DNA from: Chloroflexota bacterium | GTDB lineage: Bacteria > Chloroflexota > Dehalococcoidia > Lucifugimonadales > Australimonadaceae | Reading direction: 5' to 3' | Assembly: GCA_022574265.1 (NCBI GenBank) | Contig: JACZSI010000008.1 | Location: 1 to 21,616, forward strand | DNA: 21,616 nucleotides | In this document: in pieces, positions 14,893 through 21,616 of the stretch | How the letters are laid out: the number at the start of each line of letters is the position of its first letter | Position numbering within the stretch: the first letter of the stretch is position 1 | Program-made: the position numbers and the translations under genes | Notes under the pieces: model-generated | The model's database searches: none | Told to the model about the DNA's origin: nothing | The model's input: only the letters and a program-made list of their open reading frames with translations

Positions 14893-16089
14893 CTAGGAGG
14901 CCAGCGCCCTGGCGAGGCCCCGGTCCAGCTTGGCCATCGCCTCGTCCACCTCCGCCTCCGTCACGATGAGCGGCGGCATGAAGCGGATCGCGTCGGGCCG
15001 GACCGGATTGAGCAGCAGCCCCTCGTCGTTCGAGGCGGCCACCACCTTGGCGGCAATCGTATCATCGAACTGGAGGGCCAGCAAAAGACCCATGCCCCGC
15101 ACGTCGGCCACCGTCGGCTGGTGCGCGGCCATGAACGATTCGAGCGCCGAGCGCATGTAGGCGCCCACCCGCTTGGCGTGCCCCGGCACGTCGTTCTCGA
15201 TCATGTAGCGCACCGTCGCGTTGGCCGCGGCCGTCGCCAGCGCGTTGCCGCCGAAGGTGCTGCCGTGATCCCCGGGCTCGAGCACGTCGCAGGAGTCCTT
15301 GCACAGGAACGCGCCGACCGGGACGCCGTTCCCGAGCGCCTTGGCGAGCGTCATCACGTCCGGCTCGACGTCGAACGACTGGTGGCCGAAGAGCGTGCCG
15401 AGGCGGCCCATGCCGGTCTGGATCTCGTCGAAGATGAGCAGCAGACCGTTGGCGTCGCACCACTCGCGCAGGCCCTTGAGGTAGCCCTCGGTCGGCACGT
15501 TCACGCCGCCCTCGCCCTGGACGGGCTCCACCATCACCGCGGCGGTCGCCGCGGTCGTCGCCTGCTTCACGGCCTCGAGGTCGTCGAACGGCACGTTCAC
15601 GAAGCCGGGCGTGAGCGGCTTCCACCGCTCCTGGTACGCCGGCTGGCCGGTCGCCGCCGCCATCGCGAGCGTGCGGCCGTGGAAGGAGTTGAGCATCGTG
15701 ATGATCTCTTGCGCGCCGTCGCGGTGCATGCGGCCGTACTTCTTGGCGAGCTTCACCGCGCCTTCGTTGGCCTCCGCGCCGCTGTTGCAGAAGAAGACCT
15801 TGTCCAGCCCGCAGCTCTCGATCAGCGCCTCCGCGAGCTCGAGCTGCGGCACGGTGTAGAACTGGTTCGACGTCTGGATCAGCGTCGCCGCCTGGTGCTG
15901 GACCGCCGCGGTCACCGCGGGGTGCGCGTGTCCCAGGTTGACGACGGCCCAACCAGCCGTGAAGTCGAGGTACTCCTTGCCCTCGACGTCCCACACGCGC
16001 ACGCCCTCGCCGCGCTCGATCACGACCGGCTGGCGGTTCACCACGTGCATGTAGTAGCGGGCCTCCTGCGCCATCCAGTCGGTCGTCAT
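14893..16089 (-). CDS. argD: Acetylornithine aminotransferase
   Basis: Class III PLP-dependent aminotransferase that converts N-acetylglutamate semialdehyde to N-acetylornithine with glutamate as donor. Of 398 residues, NSGAEANE (102-109) and SFHGRT (135-140) bind the cofactor phosphate and ring, DEIQTG (221-226) supplies the Asp that pairs with the pyridine nitrogen, and K250 in TLAKALGNG is the Schiff-base lysine. The start ATG at 16089 overlaps the stop of the UPF0182 gene (ATGA), with GGAGG 4 nt upstream inside that gene, so translation is coupled. The position between argB and argG supports ArgD over other ornithine- or GABA-type aminotransferases. Confidence 0.96.
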   Translation of the reverse strand: MTTDWMAQEARYYMHVVNRQPVVIERGEGVRVWDVEGKEYLDFTAGWAVVNLGHAHPAVTAAVQHQAATLIQTSNQFYTVPQLELAEALIESCGLDKVFFCNSGAEANEGAVKLAKKYGRMHRDGAQEIITMLNSFHGRTLAMAAATGQPAYQERWKPLTPGFVNVPFDDLEAVKQATTAATAAVMVEPVQGEGGVNVPTEGYLKGLREWCDANGLLLIFDEIQTGMGRLGTLFGHQSFDVEPDVMTLAKALGNGVPVGAFLCKDSCDVLEPGDHGSTFGGNALATAAANATVRYMIENDVPGHAKRVGAYMRSALESFMAAHQPTVADVRGMGLLLALQFDDTIAAKVVAASNDEGLLLNPVRPDAIRFMPPLIVTEAEVDEAMAKLDRGLARALAS

Positions 16090-18989
16090 TCGGCCTCCCC
16101 GCCGAGCAGCTCGTCGAGCGCCTCCACCGAGTCGCCGAGCGCGTCGGCGCCGCCCTGGAGCGCCTCCACCGCCTCCCGCAGGCTATCGAGGATCGGCGCG
16201 AGGTCCTCGGGCGCGATGCCGCCCGCCACGGGCTCGCCGCCCACGCCGCTGGATGGGCGCACGAGCCGCTCGCCGCCGAGCAGCGCGCGCACCGCCTCCT
16301 CCAGCGTCGGCTCCATGACCACGGTGTTCGCGGTCGCTAGGATCACGCGCTTGAGCTCGGGGAACCGGACCGACGCGACGGACTCGGCCTGGAGGTAGAT
16401 CGGCTCGACGTAGAGCAGCGCCTCGCCGATGGGGATGACCAGCAAGTTCCCCCGGAAGACGCGCGAGCCGGACTGGTCCCAGAGCGTGAACTGCGCGGAG
16501 ATGTCCGTGTCATTGTCGATGCGCGCCTCGATCTGGCCCGGCCCCTCGAAGAGCCGGTCCTTGGGGAAGACGAACGTGATGAGCTCGCCGTAGTGCTCCC
16601 CGTCGGAGCGCGCGGCCATCCAGGCGACCAGGTTCGGCTTGTCGCGCGGCGTGAAGGGAAGGATGAGCACGAACTCCGCGGTGTCCTCGTCCGGCAGCTT
16701 CATGATGACGTAGTAGGGCGTGATGTCCCGTTCGCGGCCCTCGAAGCCGACGATCTCCTGGGCCAGCTCCCACTGGTCCTCCTTCAGGAAGAACTCCTTC
16801 GCGTCGGTCATGTGGTAGAGCAGGTACGCGTCGGCCTGGGCGCGGAGCAGCTCCTCTGGGTAGCGGACGTGCTGGCGCAGACCGGGCGGCATCTCCTCCT
16901 TCGGCTTGAACAGGGCGGGGAACGTGGCGCGGTAGACCCCGAGAAGCGGGTCGGCGCGTTCTTCGGACTCGAACGTGTAGAACTCCATCGAGCCGTTGAA
17001 GGCGTCGATCACCACCTTGACGCTGTTGCGGATGTAGTTGAACGAGCCGGTCCTGCTCGCGTCCTCGAGCTCCAGCGTCTGGCGGCGTGAGTACGGGATG
17101 CGGTCGGTGGTGAGATAGGCGTCCTGTATCCAGAAGAGCCGGCCCTCGTCCACGACCATGTAGGGGTCGTCGTCCAGCAGCAGGAAGGGAGCGACCGCGC
17201 GGACCCGTTCGTGGATGTTGCGGCGGTAAAGGACGCGGCTATCGTCCCGGAGCTGCCCGCTGATGAGTATGTTCAGGTCGCCAAGCTCCCATGCGAACGC
17301 CGCACGGCGGAAGAAGCTCGAGAGGACCACGCCCCCGGTCCCCTCGTAGCGGTCGAGGAACACCGGGAGGGCGTCGGACGCGCTGCCGGGGCGGTCGAAC
17401 TGCGGCTCCGTCGTGTTGACGATGGCCACGTCGTCGGTCACGGCCCCGGGCGGCAGCTCCTGGCCCGCCGGTGCGCGTATGTCGCGGTCGCTCCGCCCGA
17501 AGACCTCGCCGTAGTAGATCCGCGGCTCGTCGATGGTGATCGCACCGATGCTCGGTATGTTCTGGATCACGAAGTTCGGCTGTCCCGTGGGCGTGAAGTC
17601 GGTCGCCGTGCTCATCGCGATGCCGTAGCCGTGCGTGTAGACGAGCCGCCGGTTGACCCAGTTCTGCGCCGTCTCGTCCAGCCCGGCTTGCAGCACCTCG
17701 CGCGTGCCGAGCAGCACCTGACGGTACTCGCCGTCGATCACGTAGCGGTCGACGTCCACGTCGAGGAAGTTGTAGTAGAGCCGCAGGTGCTGGACCTGGT
17801 TGTACACGTCCTCCAGCGGCCGTGGGTCCCAGAGCCTGATGTTGTTGATGGTCTCCGGGTTGGCGGCGATGTCCGCGGCGAGGTTCTCGTCGTTGACGAC
17901 GTAGGGGCGCTCGGAGACGCGGTCGAGGTCCAGGTCGTAGCCCATGCGCGTCCACTCGATGTTGCGCTCGATGTAGGGGCGCTCGCGCTCGAGCTCCGAG
18001 GGGTCCACGGCCAAGCGCTGCACCATCGCCGGCCACAGCACCCCCGCGAACAGCGCCGCGAGCACCCAGAGCCCGAACGCCACGAAGATGAGGCGCATCG
18101 ACTGCCGCGGGTTCTGGACACGGATGGCGAAGAGCATCAGGCCGCCGGAGATGAGCGCGATCACCGTCAGCACCCACAGCGCGGGGATCCGCGCGGTCAC
18201 GTCCGCGTACGTCGCGCCCGTGACGGCGCCGGCGGACGAGAAGAGCGTCTCGTAGATGTCCAGGAAGTGCGCGAAGGCGATCGTCGCCATCAGCGCCGCC
18301 CCGGCGATCGCGAGCTGCGTCCGGATAGCCGGCGCCGTGGTCATCACCGTGGGGCTGAGCCCGCGCGCCGTGAAGATCAGCAGGTAGACCGCCGTGGTCG
18401 TCACGCCGGTGACGATGATGAGGCCCATCAGCCAGCCCTGCACCGTGTGCAGCACCGGCATGTTGAAGACGTAGAAGGCCACGTCGTTGCCGAACTGTGG
18501 GTCGACGATGCCGAAGGGCTGGGCGTTCACGTACTGCAGCAGCACCAGCCACCGGTCGGCTAGCGCGGAGGCGAAGCTGAACGTGATGATGGCGCCAACG
18601 ACGGCCATCCCCGTCACGATGCCGCGGTGGATCCAGACCACCAGCTCCGGCGAGAAGGGAAGCTCGGTCGCGCCCCACGACGTCCTGTACGCCTTCCAGA
18701 ACGCGAACCCGATCACCGCCCCGGCGGTCACGGACCCCACGACGAAGAGGAAGACGCGCGTGACGAGCATCGTCCGGAAGACGCTGCTCAGCTCCAGATG
18801 CGAGAACCAGAGCCAGTCGGTGTAGGCGCCGCGCAGGAAGTCCAACGCGACGTAGAGGCCCAGCAGCGCCGCCGCCGCGAGCGTGACCCGCAGGTACGCG
18901 TTCGTGCCCGCCGGCAGCGAGGCATAGGCGCCCTCGTCCGGCGCTGCTCCGCCGTTCCCCCTGCCGCTATCGGTCGGTTCCAGAGCCAT
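16086..18989 (-). CDS. UPF0182 family integral membrane protein
   Basis: Large membrane protein of 967 residues, the normal size for UPF0182. Seven hydrophobic segments fill the N-terminal third, at about 33-53, 74-99, 122-143, 186-206, 225-243, 270-289 and 298-320; a large hydrophilic, probably extracytoplasmic part follows, and the end (from about 930) is a Leu/Ala-rich acidic helix (EALQGGADALGDSVEALDEL). Family-typical segments include TDWLWFSHLELSSVF near TM1-TM2, NPETINNIRLWD and VYTHGYG. The biochemical function of the family is unknown to me. ATG at 18989 is chosen: it starts 14 nt after the argB stop and leaves a short soluble N-terminus before TM1; a longer frame upstream only mirrors argB. 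Its stop overlaps the argD start (ATGA). Family call is firm, function open. Confidence 0.93.
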   Translation of the reverse strand: MALEPTDSGRGNGGAAPDEGAYASLPAGTNAYLRVTLAAAALLGLYVALDFLRGAYTDWLWFSHLELSSVFRTMLVTRVFLFVVGSVTAGAVIGFAFWKAYRTSWGATELPFSPELVVWIHRGIVTGMAVVGAIITFSFASALADRWLVLLQYVNAQPFGIVDPQFGNDVAFYVFNMPVLHTVQGWLMGLIIVTGVTTTAVYLLIFTARGLSPTVMTTAPAIRTQLAIAGAALMATIAFAHFLDIYETLFSSAGAVTGATYADVTARIPALWVLTVIALISGGLMLFAIRVQNPRQSMRLIFVAFGLWVLAALFAGVLWPAMVQRLAVDPSELERERPYIERNIEWTRMGYDLDLDRVSERPYVVNDENLAADIAANPETINNIRLWDPRPLEDVYNQVQHLRLYYNFLDVDVDRYVIDGEYRQVLLGTREVLQAGLDETAQNWVNRRLVYTHGYGIAMSTATDFTPTGQPNFVIQNIPSIGAITIDEPRIYYGEVFGRSDRDIRAPAGQELPPGAVTDDVAIVNTTEPQFDRPGSASDALPVFLDRYEGTGGVVLSSFFRRAAFAWELGDLNILISGQLRDDSRVLYRRNIHERVRAVAPFLLLDDDPYMVVDEGRLFWIQDAYLTTDRIPYSRRQTLELEDASRTGSFNYIRNSVKVVIDAFNGSMEFYTFESEERADPLLGVYRATFPALFKPKEEMPPGLRQHVRYPEELLRAQADAYLLYHMTDAKEFFLKEDQWELAQEIVGFEGRERDITPYYVIMKLPDEDTAEFVLILPFTPRDKPNLVAWMAARSDGEHYGELITFVFPKDRLFEGPGQIEARIDNDTDISAQFTLWDQSGSRVFRGNLLVIPIGEALLYVEPIYLQAESVASVRFPELKRVILATANTVVMEPTLEEAVRALLGGERLVRPSSGVGGEPVAGGIAPEDLAPILDSLREAVEALQGGADALGDSVEALDELLGGEAE

Positions 18990-19003
18990 GCCTATGCCCT
19001 CGC

Positions 19004-19840
19004 CTACACCACCGTCGTCCCGGGGGACGCGCCGTTCACGCACGCGACGAGCGCATGCGGGGTCGCGGCGTTGATGATATGCGGTTCGACGCCGGCCATG
19101 CGCGCGTCGATGCACGCCTGGACCTTGGGGATCATGCCACCCTTGACGATCCCGGAGGAGATCAGCGCCTCGGCCCGCGCCACGGGCAGGTGGCCTAACA
19201 GCCGGCCATCGTCCAGCACGCCGTCCACGTCGGTGAGGAACACCAGGTGCGTGGCGCCGAGCGCGGCCGCCAGAGCGCCGGCCACGGTGTCGGCGTTCAC
19301 GTTCAGCAGCCGGTACCCCTCGCTCTCGTCCACCGCGAGCGGTGCGACCACCGGGATGTAACCCGCCACCATGAGCGCCTCCAGTGGCCCCACGTCCACC
19401 TCCACCTTGCCTGCCACCAGCCCCAGCGCGGGGTCGGTCACGCGGCCGCGCAGCATCGCGCCGTCGGCGCCGGACAGCCCGGCCGCGCGCCCGCCCTCGG
19501 CCAGCAGCCCCGCCACCAGCCGCTTGTTGATGAGGCCGGCGAGCACGGCCGAGGCCACGTCCAGGCCCGCGGCGTCGGTGACGCGCAGGCCGCGCACGAA
19601 CTCGGCGCGGAGCCCGAGCTTCTGCATCCACGACGTGATCTCGGGTCCCCCGCCGTGAACGAGCACCGGCCGCAACCCGACGTATTTGAGCAACACCACG
19701 TCCACGGCGAAGGAGTTCTGGAACTCCTCATCCAGCATGGCGCTGCCCCCGTACTTGATCACGATGGTCTTGTCGTAGAACCGTTGGATGTACGGCAGGG
19801 CCTCGATCAGGACCTCGGCTTTGTCGATCAGCTGCTTCAT
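19004..19840 (-). CDS. argB: Acetylglutamate kinase
   Basis: Phosphorylates N-acetylglutamate with ATP, the second step of arginine synthesis. The 278 residues show KYGGSAM (29-35), HGGGPEI (62-68), FVRGLRVTD (81-89), NVNADTVAG and GGMIPKV. The roughly 25 residues before KYGGS (EALPYIQRFYDKTIVI) form the N-terminal helix typical of hexameric, arginine-inhibited enzymes such as those of Thermotoga and Pseudomonas; the E. coli type lacks it. Feedback inhibition by arginine is therefore likely. ATG at 19840 lies 21 nt after the response-regulator stop; only a weak ribosome binding site is seen, so coupling is plausible. Identity is very secure. Confidence 0.97.
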   Translation of the reverse strand: MKQLIDKAEVLIEALPYIQRFYDKTIVIKYGGSAMLDEEFQNSFAVDVVLLKYVGLRPVLVHGGGPEITSWMQKLGLRAEFVRGLRVTDAAGLDVASAVLAGLINKRLVAGLLAEGGRAAGLSGADGAMLRGRVTDPALGLVAGKVEVDVGPLEALMVAGYIPVVAPLAVDESEGYRLLNVNADTVAGALAAALGATHLVFLTDVDGVLDDGRLLGHLPVARAEALISSGIVKGGMIPKVQACIDARMAGVEPHIINAATPHALVACVNGASPGTTVV

Positions 19841-19861
19841 GGGCGATCCGTAGTCGGGACG

Positions 19862-21415
19862 TTAGAAACCGCCGCCCCCCCGCTCGCGGCGCGCGTCCGC
19901 CACCTCGTCGATGCTCTCAAGGAGGCTACGGTACAAAAGGACGTTGCGGACCGCCGCAGACAGGACGGCCGTCAGCAGCTCACCCCGATGGGCCGCCCGT
20001 CCCGCCTCGACCGTCGGGAAGGCCCGGACCAAACCCAGCACCTTGCCCCTCATTCGCAGCGGTACGCAGAGGAGGGGTCGAACCTCGCCATCCTGCGCCG
20101 TATCCACATCGGCCACGAAGCGCGGATCCCGGCCCGGGTCGTCGGTGGCGACCAATCCACCGGTCTGGAGCACCGTGGCCGTGAGGCCCGTGCTCCGAGG
20201 CAGCCGCTCACGGTCCGTGCTGCCATCCATATCGCCCTGGCCCTCGAGAACCAGCTCGCCCGTGATATTGTCGATCAGGTAGAGCGACGCCAGGGATGCT
20301 GGCAGTCGGCGTGCGACGATCCGCATCACGCCATCCATCACGCGTTGGGGCTCTACCTCGAGGGTGATGACCTCGCAGATCTCGCGAACCATTTCGGCAT
20401 CGCGCCCCGAGTTCGCTTCGGTCACCAGCAGGTCGTCTTCGAGCGGGGCCGTGACGTCGCCCGGATCTTCAGCCCGGACGCCCTTCCCACGCACATCGTC
20501 TCTCGAGTGCGCCAGGAAGTGGGCCACGGGCCGTGCCAACAATCCCAGCAGCGCCAGCTCGTCTTGACCGAATGGAGCCCCCCCCACGCGGTCGGTGGCA
20601 CAGATCACGCCCAACGGACGGTGACCGTCACGCAGGGGAACCACGGCGAGCGAGGACGATTCGTATTGATCACCGCGGTCGGTGCGGCTCGTGAAGCGGT
20701 CATCGGTGTACACGTCATCGACCAATACGGACTCTCCCAGCGACAGGGCCACGCCGGCGACGCCCTCGCCAAGGGCCACCGGATCCATCTCGGTCGCGGC
20801 CAGGGGCGAGCCGGTGGCCGCCGCCACCAGCAGCTCGTTGGCCTCTTCGTCCAGTATCAGCAGCGACGTCTTCGATGCATCCAGCAGGTCGGCAGCCGCG
20901 ATGACGGCAGCGTCGGCGAAGGCTGCCAACCCTGCGTCGACCCCCAGCTCCGAAGCCCGGTCCGCCTCGGCGTAGAGTGAGGCCATCAGCTCGTCCAGGC
21001 GTCCGATCCGTTCGCGCAGGTGCCGCCATTTGAACCCGACATCGAAGACGGCCAGTGCCCGCCGGACCGACAGAACGAGCTCTTCGTCGTGCAGGGGCTT
21101 GGCCAGGTAGTCGCTGGCATCCAGCCGCAACGCCTCCAACACGAGATCCTGGTCGGCGCTGGCCGAGAGCATGATGACCTGCGTGCTCGGCCGGATGTCC
21201 CGCAGCTGACGCAGGACCTCGATGCCGCTCATGTCGTCCAGGGTGACGTCGAGCACCACGACAGCGATGTCCGAGTTCCCGACCGCGGCCAGCGCCTCCT
21301 TGCCGGAGCTGACGGACTCGGCGTCGATCCCCACGTCCGCCAGCGTCTCCCGGATGGCGTCGCGAAAGAAACGCTCGTCATCGACGATCAGAACGCGGGG
21401 GATGATTTCCGCCAT
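19862..21415 (-). CDS. Response regulator with two GAF domains (REC-GAF-GAF)
   Basis: Cytoplasmic signalling protein of 517 residues. The receiver domain (about 6-125) has the acidic pair D12/D13, phospho-acceptor D56 in VVLDV, S84 and K106 in LAKP, so it should be phosphorylatable. Two GAF-type sensor domains follow: about 160-305 (LGEGVAGVAL, SLAVVPLRDGHRPLGVI) and about 345-500 (RSTGLTATVLQTG, RPLLCVPLRMRGKVLGLV). There is no histidine kinase, HTH, GGDEF, EAL or phosphatase domain; the protein ends with RRERGGGGF. Ligands of the GAF domains and the partner kinase are unknown. It starts 51 nt after hslU and ends 21 nt before argB on the same strand. GGAGG lies 12 nt before the ATG, rather far. 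Domain calls are secure, the biological role is not. Confidence 0.92.
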   Translation of the reverse strand: MAEIIPRVLIVDDERFFRDAIRETLADVGIDAESVSSGKEALAAVGNSDIAVVVLDVTLDDMSGIEVLRQLRDIRPSTQVIMLSASADQDLVLEALRLDASDYLAKPLHDEELVLSVRRALAVFDVGFKWRHLRERIGRLDELMASLYAEADRASELGVDAGLAAFADAAVIAAADLLDASKTSLLILDEEANELLVAAATGSPLAATEMDPVALGEGVAGVALSLGESVLVDDVYTDDRFTSRTDRGDQYESSSLAVVPLRDGHRPLGVICATDRVGGAPFGQDELALLGLLARPVAHFLAHSRDDVRGKGVRAEDPGDVTAPLEDDLLVTEANSGRDAEMVREICEVITLEVEPQRVMDGVMRIVARRLPASLASLYLIDNITGELVLEGQGDMDGSTDRERLPRSTGLTATVLQTGGLVATDDPGRDPRFVADVDTAQDGEVRPLLCVPLRMRGKVLGLVRAFPTVEAGRAAHRGELLTAVLSAAVRNVLLYRSLLESIDEVADARRERGGGGF

Positions 21416-21432
21416 TTAGCCGATCGGCCTCC

Positions 21433-21454
21433 GCCCCGATTCCGCTTCCGGGGC
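21433..21454 (-). other. Small inverted repeat between hslU and the response regulator gene
   Basis: GCCCCG and CGGGGC flank a 10-nt loop in the 51-nt gap. It is too weak and lacks a T-tract, so a terminator function is doubtful; it may be a leader structure. Confidence 0.25.
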
Positions 21455-21466
21455 TGCCCGCCTACT

Positions 21467-21616
21467 TTAGAGGATGTAGCGCGAGAGATCCTCGTCTTGC
21501 ACGAGATCCTCGAGCCGCTCGCGCACGAAGGCCTCGTCAACCACGTGCTGGCTGCCACCCAGGTCGGGCGCATCGAAGCTCCGTTGTTCCAACAGCTTCT
21601 CCATGACCGTGTGCAG
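21467..21616 (-). CDS. hslU: ATP-dependent protease ATPase subunit HslU, C-terminal fragment
   Basis: The last 49 codons of hslU enter from the right edge; the start lies outside. The fragment reads LHTVMEKLLEQRSFDAPD, then a region ending VRERLEDLVQDEDLSRYIL and TAA. This matches the end of HslU, where E. coli has LHTVLERLMEE and DEDLSRFIL. The final residues of HslU are known to insert into pockets of HslV and activate the peptidase; that tail is intact here, so a working HslVU complex is likely, with hslV presumably upstream beyond the window. The frame was read directly from the sequence and is too short for routine gene calling at a contig edge. ClpX is excluded by the DLSRYIL tail. Confidence 0.9.
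   Translation of the reverse strand: MHTVMEKLLEQRSFDAPDLGGSQHVVDEAFVRERLEDLVQDEDLSRYIL

Noticed and set aside
14092..16398. A 768-codon open frame on the plus strand
   Set aside because: It is antisense to argG, argD and the end of the UPF0182 gene, with no recognisable domain and biased Arg/His/Val content.
18990..19631. N-terminal extension of the UPF0182 protein
   Set aside because: The extension is out-of-frame argB sequence rich in Arg and Gly; the ATG at 18989 fits the family and the operon spacing.
21388..21573. A 61-codon minus-strand frame at the right edge
   Set aside because: It is out of frame with the clear HslU C-terminus and crosses the start of the response regulator gene.

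Overview
The window is G+C-rich bacterial chromosome, densely packed with housekeeping genes. It shows no phage, transposase, CRISPR array, tRNA or resistance gene. The gene content (ClpC, four-domain S1 protein, RadA, UPF0182 membrane protein, HslU, arginine-sensitive type ArgB) and the intergenic mosaic of palindromic repeats with blocks such as TGTCATTCTGAG fit a Chloroflexota bacterium, perhaps Dehalococcoidia-like. This lineage call is an inference from style and content, not proof.

Layout, left to right. (1) Minus strand, 1-932: the N-terminal 310 residues of a D-2-hydroxyacid dehydrogenase, cut by the window edge. (2) 933-1242: no gene, a mosaic of dispersed repeats and hairpins. (3) Minus strand, read from 7706 down to 1243: rpsA-like S1 protein, clpC, radA, a small UBP-type zinc-finger protein whose ATG overlaps the radA stop, and lipA. 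A good sigma70 promoter lies in front of the S1 gene. (4) 7886-8082, minus strand: a stand-alone 5S rRNA gene with its own -35/-10 and a terminator hairpin, and no 23S gene next to it. (5) 8176-8250: a second, inverted copy of the dispersed repeat. (6) Plus strand, 8304-12644: pfkA, rplS with its own TATAAT promoter, priA, and a 77-aa stand-alone Lrp/AsnC ligand-binding (RAM) domain protein. (7) 12645-12830: convergent intergenic region with palindromes. (8) Minus strand, read from 21616 down to 12831: the C-terminal end of hslU, a REC-GAF-GAF response regulator, argB, a 967-aa UPF0182 membrane protein, argD, argG and a lipoprotein cytochrome c with a C-terminal His-rich TPR-like region. Gaps in this run are 51, 21, 14, -4, 33 and 19 nt, so it could be one long transcript.

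Functionally, the window joins protein quality control (ClpC, HslU), translation (S1, 5S, L19), recombination and replication restart (RadA, PriA), glycolysis (PfkA), lipoate synthesis (LipA) and arginine synthesis (ArgB, ArgD, ArgG). The least ordinary points are the solitary 5S gene with its own promoter, the uncharacterised UPF0182 gene translationally coupled inside the arginine operon, the REC-GAF-GAF protein without an output domain at the head of that operon, the cytochrome c/TPR-like fusion at its tail, the radA/zf-UBP coupling, and the inverted pair of dispersed repeats. I saw no clearly new defence or mobile system.
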